64,000 nt of DNA from Gnetum montanum (lineage: Eukaryota; Streptophyta; Gnetopsida; Gnetales; Gnetaceae), in contig MNCI01009214.1 of assembly GCA_015680685.1 (NCBI GenBank), forward strand, positions 129,344 to 193,343, read 5' to 3'. The notes beneath the pieces were generated by a model, which saw nothing but the letters and a program-made list of their open reading frames with translations, was not told the origin of the DNA and made no database searches. How positions within the stretch are numbered: position 1 is the first letter of the stretch; the number at the start of each line of letters is the position of its first letter. A program made the translations under genes and the position numbers. Below, one piece after another: positions 36,931 through 48,202 of the stretch.

Positions 36931-37798
36931 AGTAAAAACAAGTACCCCACATATAAAGCATGTTTAGGAAAATGAAGTACCTTGACATTTTTGTTGAAAA
37001 TGCATTTTCAAATTCAAATTTTATTATGTCCATAGACACCTTGGATCAATTAGATAGTATAACTATATATGTTATGAGTTTTGAAAACATCATTAAGAAA
37101 ATTATCAAATATTCTTGGTAACATTTGAAACAAATTAACCAAATTTGCATTTTTATTTATACCAAAGTAGCCTCACAACCTAAAAGCATTGTTAGATAAA
37201 AGGCATTGCTCATATCGTTAAAGTGTGTTGCTTGTGATGTGTAAGTTATATTCCTCTAGAATATTTATCATAAATTAGGTTGGCTATATGTTTTGGGGTG
37301 TACCTATAGTTAAATTGGTTTTGCCATGAGTTGTTGATACTTATTCCTATTATTTTTCAACTTAAATGAATTCAAATGACAAATTACATAGAATTTTCCT
37401 TGTAGAGGTAATCTTTCTAAAAATCCATTTATTTTATTATAATAATTTTGCCAAAGACCTTTTTCTTCTTTATGAGTATATTACTTTAGATTCTTTAAAA
37501 ATTTTGCTATTGCATTTCATGGGGACAAGATATCTATTGACATGCTCTTAACCAAATGAAAAATGTTTCATTGATAAGATATCCTCCAAAAGAATCTCTT
37601 GTTTAGTCAATTAAGATGATTTTGTGGTTGAAAAAAATTGTTGGATTTGCTTTACAAATATTTCCAAACAACATAATTGTATGTTTATTTTACTTATTTA
37701 TTGCACTACAACATTTTCTAAAAACAATGCAAATTGCTTAAAAACATTACAATTTTTTGAAAACATTATAAATTAATCTCAAAGAGTACATATTTGTG
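36931..37798. other. Unassigned AT-rich sequence
   Basis: The plus-strand ORF at 37366-37551 has no recognisable pattern. No LTR, TIR or RNA gene was seen between LINE-2 and the triplicated gene. Confidence 0.45.
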
Positions 37799-38943
37799 AA
37801 AAACATATAAAACTTATTATAAGACAAATGACTTCAAGAGTGCTTATTTCAGCTTTGAAACATTATAAATTACCTTAAAACAACATTAAATGAGAAGTGA
37901 GTATTACCAAAAAGTGTTCTTTCCAACATTTAATTGTTTCCTGTAACCATATCATTAAAGAATAATCAAACTATTTCAAATTTGTAGTCAAATTGAAAAT
38001 GTTGTGATAATAATCTGCAAAACAAACTTTTCATCCATCCGTCCATTGTATTTTCAAAATTCAAAATTATAAATCGTGGAAAGCAGTCCATTTCTGTCGC
38101 CATTGCATTCCTGAAACACTTCTGTGACTTGTGATTCTTGATCTGCTGCTCAAGCATTTCATTTCACACTCTCTCTTAACTCTCAATTCTCAACTTTGGC
38201 TGTGGATGCACCTTTTATTCTCCCACTGGCGCTACTGATTTGCAGAGCTGATTTTAGCTTAATTACAACAGCTTTCAAGTTTCAATTTAATTCAATTCAA
38301 TTGGACGAATTTCTGGTGCCTATTTCCTGTTCACAAAACGGTAGAGGAGGTAGTATTTGTTCCAAAGATTTCTATTGAAGCTGTTACAGTTTCTGCTTTT
38401 TTCTTTTGCTACTTGTTTTGGCTATGGCTACAGAAGCATAGAAACAAAAAGCAGCATCAAGGTGCCAGAGAATCCTTTGCCTTGCAAAAAAAGGCCTACA
38501 GATGGATCCTCTCAATGTCACTGTGATCCTAAAAGAAAATGGTTTATCAATGGCCATTGCCTACTTCAAAATTCAAATCAATTACTATTGCAAAATGCCG
38601 CACTAGTAATTTGCAGAGAAGGTTGTGTTATGATGTGGTGCTACAGGAAAGAATTCAGAGAGTAGATAAGGATAATGTCTGAAAAGAATTTGAACATGCT
38701 TTGGATGAAACAAATTTGAAGGGCTTTGAATTTTGGATATCTTTCCATGATGCACCACATTTTGTGGATACATCAAGAACCGAACAGAAAAGTTGCACAA
38801 AATTTTCTCCCTTTGAAAAACCATGTCCACCCCTGACTAAATTGCAAATGCATAAGTGGCTTTAACGGTCCAGCGGTATCTTCTTCTCTTTGCAGAAAGC
38901 TCAACTTTGATGTCGCTTTCGCACTAACTCCTAACATGCCTAA
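37799..38943 (+). pseudogene. Unknown-gene tandem unit 1 (truncated)
   Basis: First of three head-to-tail units that start 'aaaaacatataaaac'. It contains the same presumed promoter/5' leader (38000-38340), a GT at 38350 matching the unit-3 intron donor, and the coding start (ATG at 38424). The polypyrimidine-CAG before that ATG has become 'ttttgg', so the 3' splice site seen in units 2 and 3 is lost. Coding begins 'MATEA' then hits TAG and a frameshift. It ends inside the coding region, at the point matching about 41565 of unit 3, where unit 2 begins. Function unknown. Confidence 0.7.
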
Positions 38944-40266
38944 GAAAAACATATAAAGCTTATTATAAGACAAATGATTTTCAAAGTGCTTATTTCAGCT
39001 TTAAAACATTATAAATTACTTTAAAAGAACATTAAATGAGATGTAAGTATTACCAAAACGTGTTCTTTCCAACTTTTAATTGTTTCCATTAACCATATCA
39101 TTAAAGAATAATCAAACAATTTCAAATTTGCAGTCCAATTGAAAATGTTGTGATAATAATCTGCAAAACAAACTTTCCGTCCATCCGCCCATTGTATTTT
39201 CAAAATTCAAAATTATAAATCGTGGAAAGCAGTCCATTTCCATCACCATTGCATTCCTAAAACACTTCTATCACCATTGCATTCCTAAAACACTTCTGTG
39301 ACTTGCGATTCTTGATCTGCTGCTCGAGCATTTTATTTTGCGCTCTCTCTCAACTCTCAACTCTGGCTGTGGATGCACCTTTGATTCTCCTGCTGGTGCT
39401 ACTGTTTCGCAGAGCTGATTTCAGCTTAATTACAACAGCTTTCAAGTTTCAATTCAACTGGATGAATTTCTTTATATTCTGCTGCTGATTGCCTGTTTAC
39501 AAAACAGCAGAAGAGGTAGCATTTGTTCCAAAGATTTCCATTGAAGCTATTACAGTTTCTTTTTTTTTTCTTTTGTTTCTTGTTTCAGCTATGGCTGCAG
39601 AAGCATGGAAACAAACCAGCAGTGTCGAGGTGCAAGAGAATCCTTTGCGTTGCAAGAAAAGGCTTACAGATGATCCTAAAAGCAAAGGGTCTATCAATGG
39701 CCTTTGTTGCTTAAATATGGTGCCTACTTCAAAATTCAAATCAATTACTGTTGCAGGATGCTGCACTAGTAATTTGCAGAGAAGGTTGTGTTATGATGTG
39801 GCATTACGAGAAAGAATTCCGAGAGCAGAGATGAAAAAGAATCAGGGAAAGGCTCATGTGGCACGTTTTGCCTCTTAGAAACCGATTTATCTTCCGATGA
39901 ATGCCCTTTTGCTCCAACAAAAGGTAAATTCATAAGTCTCCTTGATTCCCCTGGGCAGGGAATCAAGACAAGCTTGGATAAGAAAAATGTCTGAAAAGAA
40001 TTTGAATGTGCTTTCAATGAAGTGAAATTGAAGGGCTCTAAATCTTGGATATCTTTCCATGATGCAGCACATTCTATCGAAAACATTAAGAACTGAAAGG
40101 AAAAATTGCATAGAATTTTCCCCCTCTGAAAAACCATGCCTGCCGCCACCTAAATTGCAAATGCATAAGTTGCTTTGACAGCCAAGCAGTATCATCTTCT
40201 CTTTGCAGAAAGCTCAACTTTGATGGTGATGTCTTTTTCGCATTGAGTCTTGACGTACTTACAAAA
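38944..40266 (+). pseudogene. Unknown-gene tandem unit 2 (truncated)
   Basis: Second unit. Putative intron 39516-39588 (GTAGCATT...TTGTTTCAG, 73 bp), then ATG at 39591. The frame is open to 39878: 95 codons beginning 'MAAEAWKQTSSVEVQENPLRCKKRLTD', missing seven codons present in unit 3, then TAG, with frameshifts after. Homology continues to about 40250 ('gagtcttgacgtacttac'), the same breakpoint as in unit 1. A local 33-base duplication ('atcaccattgcattcctaaa', 39243-39297) is specific to this unit. Confidence 0.7.
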
Positions 40267-42069
40267 GAAAAACATATAAAACTTATTATAAGACAAATGA
40301 CTTCAAGAGTGCTTATTTCAGCTTTAAAACGCTATAAATTACTTTGAAACAACATTAAATGAGAAGTATTACCAAAAGGTGTTCTTTCCAACATTTAATT
40401 GTTTCCATTAACCATATCATTAAAAAATAATCAAACGACTTCAAATTTGCAGTGAAGTTGAAAATGTTGTGATAATAATCTGCAAAACAAACTTTCCATC
40501 CATCCATCCATTGTATTTTCAAAATTCAAAATTATAAATCATGGAAAGTAATCCATTTCTGTCATCATTGCATTCCTGAAACACTTCTGTGACTTGCAAT
40601 TCTTGATCTGCTGCTCAAGCATTTCATTTTGCACTCTCTCTCAACTCTGGCTGTGGATGCACCTTTTATTCTCCTGCTGGTGCTACTGACTTGTAGAGCT
40701 GATTTCAGCTTAATTACAACAGCTTTCAAGTTTCAATTCAATTGGATGGATTTCTTTATATTTCGCTGCCTATTGCTTGTTTACAGAATAGGAGAGGAGG
40801 TAGCATTTGTTCCAAAGATTTCCATTGAAGCTGTTACAATTTCTATTTTTTTTCTTTTGCTTCTTGTTTCAGCTATGGCTATAGAAGCACATAAACAAAC
40901 CAGCAGTGTCAAGGTGCAAGAAAATCCTTTGCCTTGCAAGAAAAGGCTTACAGATGCATCCTCTCAATGTCATGGTGATCCTAAAAGCAAAGGGTCTATC
41001 AATGGCCTTTGTTGCTTAAATATGATGTCTGCTTCAAAATTCAAATCAATTACTGTTCCAGGACACTACACTAGTAATTTGCAGAGAAGTTTGTGTTATG
41101 ATGTGGCACTACGGGAAAGAATTCAGAGCACAGAGATGAAAAAGAATCAGGGGAAGCCCCATGTGGCATGTTTTACCTCTGAGAAACTAATAGCATCATC
41201 TCCTTTATCTTCCGATGATTGCCCTTTTGCTCCAGCAAAAGGTAAATTCAAGAGTCACCTTGATTCCCTGCCCAGCAAGCTTGTCTTGGATAAGAAGAAT
41301 GTCTGGAACGAATTTGAACATGCTTTACATAAAGCAGAATTGAAGGTCTCTAAATCTTGGATATCTTTCCATGATGCACCACATTTTGTCAAACACATCA
41401 AGAACCCAGGGGAAAAGTTGCACAAAATTTTCCCCCCTAAAAACCATGTCCGCTCTCGCCTAAATTGCAAATGCATAAGTCACTTAGACAGCCGAGAGGT
41501 GTCTTCTTCTCTTTGCAAAAAGCTCAACTTTGATGACAATGTCTCCTCCACACTGAGTCTTGACATGCGTACAGAAGAATCTGACATGGATATAAATATC
41601 ATAAATAACAAAAAGTGGATCGATTAAATAACAAAAAGCAGATCAACTTAAGGGCCAGATTAAATAACAAATATCTATATGGTAAACAATATTCTCTTGA
41701 GGAGGCTAGTCTTGAATCTTTTATAAAATATGACACAATAGATTCTCCACTTGCATTCAGAATAAGAATCCAGAAAGCACTCCATAAAACAAAATCTTCA
41801 TCTTATAGTTTATGTCTTCAAATATCTCTTGATTTTGGCAATGAAAGTTATTCGCTGTCATGAAAATCAAAAGAATATGTTGTAGAATGTAGTGAAGCTT
41901 CCTCACCATTTCACAAGAAACAAAGAGAAGCTCAGCTAAGGAAGAACACATGCTCTTCTTTTGCTGAAAATTGTGAGAAAGCAAAAGTCTACCCTTCGGT
42001 ATATGTGTTGATAATTGTTCGTAAATCATGCTTTGGTAATATGCAATTTGGAGCATCAAGTATGTTTTA
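40267..42069 (+). CDS. Unknown protein, most complete copy of a tandem triplication
   Basis: Not recognised. Open frame 40629-41627 (332 codons). A splice-site pair (donor 40800, acceptor 40872, 73 bp, pyrimidine-rich) suggests a spliced leader instead, with translation from the ATG at 40875: 250 residues, 'MAIEAHKQTSSVKVQENPLPCKK...'. The product is basic, Ser/Lys/Cys-rich, with no signal peptide in the short model and no clear domain. Conserved blocks between units are 'SKGSINGLCCLNM', 'SNLQR.LCYDVALRERI', 'CPFAP.KGKF' and 'SKSWISFHDA.HF'. After the stop, a +2 frame (41615-41863, then past one TGA to 42069) stays coding-like ('SLEEASLESFIKYDTIDSPLAF'), so unit 3 may itself be frameshifted near 41590-41650, where 'ttaaataaca' is repeated. 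Only this unit has the 3' part. Confidence 0.5.
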
Positions 42070-42197
42070 AAATTTCAATGTTGTATAATTGAGTACCTCT
42101 TTTGATAATTGTTTGTAAATCATACTTTGGTAATATGCAATTTGGAGCATGAGGTATGGTTTAAAATTCCAATGTTGTATAATTGAGTACCTCTTTT
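42010..42197. repeat. Two-copy 94-bp tandem repeat at the 3' end of unit 3
   Basis: 'gataattgttcgtaaatcat' to 'gagtacctctttt' repeats with period 94 and few changes. The first copy overlaps the last codons of the extended frame. Confidence 0.85.
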
Positions 42198-42199
42198 CC

Positions 42200-44330
42200 A
42201 CTTTGACTTTGAACTCTTAAATATATTTAAAAAAACAATGACTTTTCTAATTGTTGTTTTCCAATTTTTATCATGTCCACACACTTGTTTTTGTTTGTCT
42301 TTAATATCCATTAATCTATTGTATTTGGTGATGGTGAAAAGTGCTATACTTAAACGGCTACATCAAATTGACCCATCAAATTGACCCATGGGAACATTGA
42401 GACTAGTGTGTTTTCCTATTTTTAGCACTTTTTCACATAAATACAAATACAGGTAAAACATGCAATATTAAAGGAGAAAGTTAATGGTAGAATTGTAATA
42501 GCTTTAGTATATGTATATATATTCACTAATTTTCAGCTTAAAAATTAAATTATAATGAAATGTGAAATAGATTGTTTCTCTATAGAATGTTTCAAATTTA
42601 TATAGAAAATACATTAAATAGTTTAATTTCAGCAAAAACTTTAAAGCAATGTAACCATCAACCTCCATTTAATTAGTCATTAGAAGAAAAATTCAAAAAT
42701 TCACCAACTATAAGCATGAAAATATTGTAGGCTAGCAAATTTTCAAAAAAATTGATTAAGGGCAGGGTTTCCCATCAAATTCATATACTAATTGAGATGT
42801 CCTAAACCTGACCAAATGTTAAGTTTCATTTCTTCTTTAAACTATGTTATAGCATTGTAGTTGTAAAGTTACCTAGTTTTGTTGGTTTCATATGTTATGA
42901 GGAATAGATTATTTCCCTTTATTTCCCTCTTTCTTTGAAGGTTGGGGTTGTATTTGGAAAAAGAAGTGAGGCAAAAAGTAGAAGTGGGCATAGTGACAAA
43001 ATTAAAAATTGATAGCAAAGTTAATGCCTTGAAATGATATTCTATCAAAACACTTCTCTAATTTAAAATGGAAGAAAAAAGATAGAGATTATAGGTAACC
43101 CATTGTTTTTTGTATGTGAACCACAAACTTAATTGAAAACATGCAATTAACTTTTTATAAAAATACATATCTGTCAAAAATCCAATTTTTAATATAAAAC
43201 CATTCTTGAAGTAATTTGTTATGTATGAAAATAATATTTAAACAAAAAATATTGGTACATTTTCATAATGTACTGAACTAAAAAATTGATTCCATTCTTA
43301 GTTAACTAAGTCTAAATAGTGAATTTCTAGCCCAACTTTTTTTCCTTTTATTTGCAACTTATTTTTGGTAAGTAATTTATCTCTATTTCTTCATTTTGAT
43401 TGTATTTGTATATTTAAAGATTTCATTTATATTCATAATAGTCCAATTTTTCAATGTGAGGGGATAAATTCAACTCCTATCTAATGATACAAATGCATGA
43501 TCACTAAAGACTCACCCTATCATTCCTTGGTAAGAACCTTTTCTCTTTGTTTTTGCTTTGTGATGCATGTAGTAATTTCAGCCTATGAATTATTTCAAAA
43601 AATCATTTTGTATTGCATAGGAAAGAAAGTATATAGGCAAATTCCAAAGCTTTGGTTCAAAAACAACAAATAAATTTTAAAAGTAGCTAACTCTAAGTCT
43701 ACCACCCTTGGTCAAATTTTTTCTATATTAGTAATCCATTTGTATCTTATTTAGGATAATCCATATATACTCATTACTTTTTTTCTTAAAAAACCACAAA
43801 TAATATTGCAAATAAATTCCAATGATTTTAAGACTAAGGGTGTGAAAAAGAGGAACATTATGTAAGTTTATTTATTTTATCTATAAAAAGCTTAGTGGTT
43901 AGTAGTTATCTCATATGTTAGGATTGTGATTGTAGTTTGTTTTCTTTGCTAGCAATTCAAGTCTAAAAGTATGAATGGATGGGAAGAAACTTAGGTTTGT
44001 TTTGTGTCTTTGTGATCCATTATTGTTATTCACACTAATAAATTTATATTTACTAATCTTGATTCCCTATTGGTTTTTTATGAAAATGTACAACTAACTG
44101 TTGAGGCCAACCTCACCCATGCTAGGCATAGGGCCTTGTTTGAACAAGTTTAATATCACAAAAATCTCAGAAGTTGTACAGTATTGACGTATCAAGTCCT
44201 TCAAAAAAAATAAAAATAAAAAATAAATAAAAAATATCTTGACATAAACCATAAAACTTAAAGCTTTTTATTTTTTATTTTTTTGCTCATTTTCTTATTT
44301 CAATTTTACGGTGTTGCGGTTGATATGGCA
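42200..44330. other. Unassigned AT-rich sequence
   Basis: No ORF of note and no repeat family recognised. An A-rich run at about 44203-44240 precedes the GC-richer island at 44.3 kb. Confidence 0.5.
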
Positions 44331-44344
44331 AAGGCAGTTGGTGG

Positions 44345-44360
44345 TTTAGGGTTAGGGTTT
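44345..44360 (+). promoter_or_regulatory. Telobox, TTTAGGGTTAGGGTTT
   Basis: Two plant telomere-type repeats in a short interstitial stretch. Such teloboxes are common just upstream of plant ribosomal, translation and other growth-linked genes. It stands at the border of a GC-richer island, supporting a gene start here. Confidence 0.6.
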
Positions 44361-44452
44361 CTCTCGTAGGCCGCTATTTACAATGGAGCCAGCCAAAGCG
44401 GGGGGAGGGGCCAAAGTTTGCAAGGACCATCTTATGTTCTGCAGCAAGTAGG

Positions 44453-44844
44453 GTGGGGCACCGATCAGGGCCTTCACTTGCTCTAGCAGTGCCTTCCGGC
44501 AGCCTTTCTCTACGCCACATACTCCAACAATCGGCACCAGAGATACCGACAGCGAAGGAGTTTTCGGCAGTTTTCTCTGGTTTGTCGCTAAGCGACAGAA
44601 CACGGCAAGAGAGTGAAACGCGCTGTGAACATCAACAGCAATTGCAGGTAGATTGCATATGATAGTGTGCTTGCCTTGCAGTAGCAATTGCTGAATGACG
44701 GTTTTCTGTTTTCTCAGACAGAAACAGACACATTTTCTTTTCTTTTCTTTTCTGCCCATGCAGCAGAGACCAACGCCCAACAGCGGTGGTGCCAACGCGA
44801 ACACCATGAGGGGTATTGGTAGAAGTCTTTCTTTCTACCTATAA
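44453..44844 (+). CDS. Possible short spliced gene or 5' gene fragment, unknown
   Basis: The composition is markedly GC-richer than the flanks (about 44330-44830). An ORF from ATG 44453 reaches 'CEHQQQLQ', followed by a good donor (CAG|GTAGAT, 44648). An acceptor at 44763 (TTTTCTGCCCATGCAG) would keep the frame into 'QRPTPNSGGANANTMRGIG', ending at 44844: 91 residues in all, Ser-rich at the start like an organelle-targeting peptide. A competing minus-strand ORF (44807-44352, 151 codons) is open over the same bases, so the strand is not certain. No family recognised. It may be the 5' end of a decayed gene. Confidence 0.25.
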
Positions 44845-46424
44845 ACAGAAACCTGGCAGAGACAGGTTGTATGCACAGGCAACACAAATAACATTAACAT
44901 CATTTGTTCTTTATTTATTTGCTTTCAAACAACAGGATAGATTTTTCTCTCTACCATTGCCAAGTGTAGAAGCAGCTGCAGTGGCAGATAACTTTTACAG
45001 TTTTCAATATTATTATTTGCATTTTATTTTGAATTATTTATTGTACTCTTTTAAATTGCACAAATTATTTAACTTTTCAATATTCTTATTAAATTTAAAG
45101 CTTTTAATATTTTGTTTAAAATATTGTTATTATTGTTTTGTCACATAGTCTTTTCCAACTGAGACTATTCTTGGTTTCCGTACCCATACGGGAGGCACCC
45201 TAGGTGATAGTCTCCTAAAACGAGTTTTCACATGTGTTGGCGGCGTGTCCAAAATTTACGCATCAACACTAACATTGTAGATGTATTCCTATAAGTTCAA
45301 AGTGAAGGTGGGTCAATGTGTGTTGATCAGTTTTTTTTTCTATTTCTTTCAAAGATTATTACAATGTCTTGATTTTCTTTATTGTTAATAATTTTTTATG
45401 TTTCACATTTGATATTAGATTAATTCATTCAATTTCATGGATAAGATATTTAAAGAGAACAATATTGTTTATTTAATGCAAATATAATTTTCATGTCAAA
45501 GATATTCTTTCTAAATTTGATAAACAATCCTAATTATTTCATTCATGTGATTTGAATTGTTTAATTTAAGAAACAAATAGAAGGTGGTTGCAATGTCATT
45601 GCATCAACAATTATCCCTTTACTACTTTATGTAGAATAATTCTTATATTATTTCATATCCACAACCAAATAGAATTATGTAGAATGATGCTTACGCTATT
45701 TGATATCCACAACAAACTAGGATTACAAGAATTTTAATTTTTTTCTATAGACAAAGAGCTTGCATTGTTAGTTATTGGGTTGGTTTTGACAACAAACTAT
45801 TTTCTCTTTAGTATGCTAATAATTTTACTTTAAAACTATGTACTCATAACATATTTTGAAACTAAAGTATGTTAGAATAATCCTATAGGTGAATGACTTT
45901 TTATTCAATTAATCAAACAATGCATTATAGAATCTGTAAGTAGTTTGAGTTATGTTAATTTTATATATCAACTATAGATCTATAAGCACAAACAGTCATC
46001 AATCACTAAAATTCAAAAAAGATTTTCATGGTAAGCTAGCATGGTAGGATGAGGCTCTTCAGTTGATCCATTTTATATAATTGAAATGAATTTCAATGAC
46101 TATGTTGTGCTCTTATTGCTTTAATCATGAAAATCATTTATTTATTGCAATGAAGGTTTAGAAATTGAGAATGTTCAAGATCTCCATAATAAAGAATAAC
46201 ATAAAGTAGAAACTCTTTAAGGAAGCATATTTCTAAAAAGGTAAGTATTTTTGTTGGCTACCATTTGGGATGCGACCACCAACGAGTGTCCTCGAACAGG
46301 ATTTAGGTGCTTGCTGGTCTCTGGCAACACCAAGGCCCAGATACCTCCAAATAAACTCAGTAGTTAATGTGAGTATGTGTGTGTGCTGTTGTGGCATGCG
46401 GTTGTGAAAAAATGAAATGATTGC
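44845..46424. other. Unassigned sequence up to the gap
   Basis: Mostly AT-rich. The stretch 45170-45260 is less AT-rich, with 'gagactat' and its inverse 'atagtctc' about 40 bases apart, and may be the end of an unknown repeat. No gene supported. Confidence 0.4.
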
Positions 46425-46836
46425 NNNNNNNNNNNNNNNNNNNNNNNNNNNNNNNNNNNNNNNNNNNNNNNNNNNNNNNNNNNNNNNNNNNNNNNNNNNN
46501 NNNNNNNNNNNNNNNNNNNNNNNNNNNNNNNNNNNNNNNNNNNNNNNNNNNNNNNNNNNNNNNNNNNNNNNNNNNNNNNNNNNNNNNNNNNNNNNNNNNN
46601 NNNNNNNNNNNNNNNNNNNNNNNNNNNNNNNNNNNNNNNNNNNNNNNNNNNNNNNNNNNNNNNNNNNNNNNNNNNNNNNNNNNNNNNNNNNNNNNNNNNN
46701 NNNNNNNNNNNNNNNNNNNNNNNNNNNNNNNNNNNNNNNNNNNNNNNNNNNNNNNNNNNNNNNNNNNNNNNNNNNNNNNNNNNNNNNNNNNNNNNNNNNN
46801 NNNNNNNNNNNNNNNNNNNNNNNNNNNNNNNNNNNN
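46425..46836. other. Assembly gap (412 N)
   Basis: Run of N. ORFs spanning it are artefacts. Confidence 0.99.
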
Positions 46837-46977
46837 AACCCTCTTGACTATTGAGTCGTTCAACGGCATGACTACAAGCAGAGGCTCTCTTACAATGATC
46901 TCAATAGCAGTTCCTATACATTGCACAATAACCAAATTCGCTACTAAAATGCTCTTGAGGCTTTCAAACATAAGCAC
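46837..46977 (-). CDS. Open minus-strand fragment beside the gap, unknown
   Basis: From ATG 46977, 47 codons run into the gap: a Val/Ile/Leu-rich peptide ('ESLKSILVANLVIVQCIGTAIEIIVREPLL'). No family recognised, and the rest is hidden by N. It could equally be non-coding. Confidence 0.15.
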
Positions 46978-47699
46978 TTCTATGGAAAAAATTTAATAGA
47001 AATTTCTATTGTGCAACAAGAACAATAAGAGCAATCTAAAAATCCCAAATTACTTGCCAAGGATGATACTATCTAAACCACTAGCTAAATAATTTAAACA
47101 AAATAAAAATAAAACATAACTCATAGGACTATGACAAAGAGGCTGAAATCTTTTCTTTAGCAAGCCATCTTACAAGCAATCTTCTTTACAAATCTTCCAA
47201 GAGTGTGTCTCCAAGTGAGAACTCCCAAAAGTGTCCCAAGTGTGTGATGTATTGTTCCCCCCTTGTGATGATCATTTTTCCTCTTACCCCTGAAGCCTTT
47301 TTATAGGGTTCATAAGGTAGTTACATATTCAAAAATATCTTACCTAACTTCTCTCCCAAGTAAATTGCCCAACAAGGTAGGAGATTACTTGCCCAACAAG
47401 TTAGGTAAGTTACAAAAAATCTTGGGGGGTTGTAACCACCATAGAGATAAAAAAGCTACAGCTGACAAGTGTCCTTTGTAGTGGTTACAAACATCATGGG
47501 ATTAAGGCTAGGAAGTTGCAACTTCCACACAAAGTTACAACTATAGAAATAAAAGATATGGTGGCCAAGTGTCCTATTGGATAACTATCCAATATAACTC
47601 CTTAGCATATGCAAATTTTTAAATCAATATTAACACTTACTTGGTACACAAACAAGGGCTGTCAAACTTACATCAGCAAAACCCAAAATAAATGTTGTA
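46978..47699. other. Unassigned sequence with a short degenerate internal repeat
   Basis: 'agagataaaaaagctac...acaagtgtcct' (about 47442-47474) recurs as 'agaaataaaagatatgg...aagtgtcct' (about 47546-47573). It may be LTR-derived. No gene supported. Confidence 0.4.
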
Positions 47700-47725
47700 T
47701 GGTTTTTAAATAAAGAGAATATTAG

Positions 47726-47737
47726 GGCCACGTGGCC
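47726..47737. promoter_or_regulatory. G-box in a perfect 12-bp palindrome, GGCCACGTGGCC
   Basis: The palindrome contains CACGTG and lies about 445 bp upstream of the RH24-like start, near 'gggctgg' and 'ggcccatgg' motifs that resemble site-II/TCP-type GGCCCA elements of plant housekeeping promoters. Confidence 0.5.
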
Positions 47738-48049
47738 TGTAAATAATGTGGGCTGGTCCAAGTAGCGAGGCCCATGGAAGTGATTGTACCGTGGGCAGTG
47801 AAAACCCGTGGATTACTCCCTTAACCGATGGGCTCGTGTGTTTGTAAATCATGCTATTTGCCAGAGTTGAGTGATAAATTGGAAGAACAGTGTTTGCAGT
47901 CACGGGGCACCCAGAACAAATATATTGCCAATATAGAAGGCTAGGGAATCGTATTCTGGGAGTTTCTGGTTGCGCTGATCACAGTAGTCCAGGATTCAGA
48001 CGCCTGTTTGATCAGTTGCTTCTCTCACAAAGCTTCTACAACTGCACAC

Positions 48050-48202
48050 ATGGCAGGGCCAGCGACTGAAGAATTCACGCGAATCAATATCCACAATCTA
48101 GCGAGATCGACCAATAGCAACAGTTGTTCATCCGCTTTCCAAATTTCTGCTCGAATTTGCCTACGAAACAGGGAGGGTCGGAATGTCGAAGCGCAAGTTT
48201 AG
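48050..48202 (+). other. Upstream ORF overlapping the RH24-like start
   Basis: The ATG at 48050 opens a 50-codon ORF (stop at 48200-48202) that overlaps the RH24-like ATG at 48183 in another frame. If the leader is transcribed it would reduce main-frame translation. It may be chance. Confidence 0.3.

Noticed and set aside
39766-40195. Minus-strand ORFs of 102-127 codons
   Set aside because: Antisense to the decayed unit-2 coding region; the corresponding stretches in units 1 and 3 do not preserve them as well as the plus frame.
44203-44240. Poly(A) tail of a retrogene or LINE
   Set aside because: The A-rich run is broken by T in a regular pattern, and no coding sequence ends upstream of it on the plus strand.
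46357-46996. ORFs of 145-206 codons across the gap
   Set aside because: They exist only because N codons are read as open; see the assembly gap.
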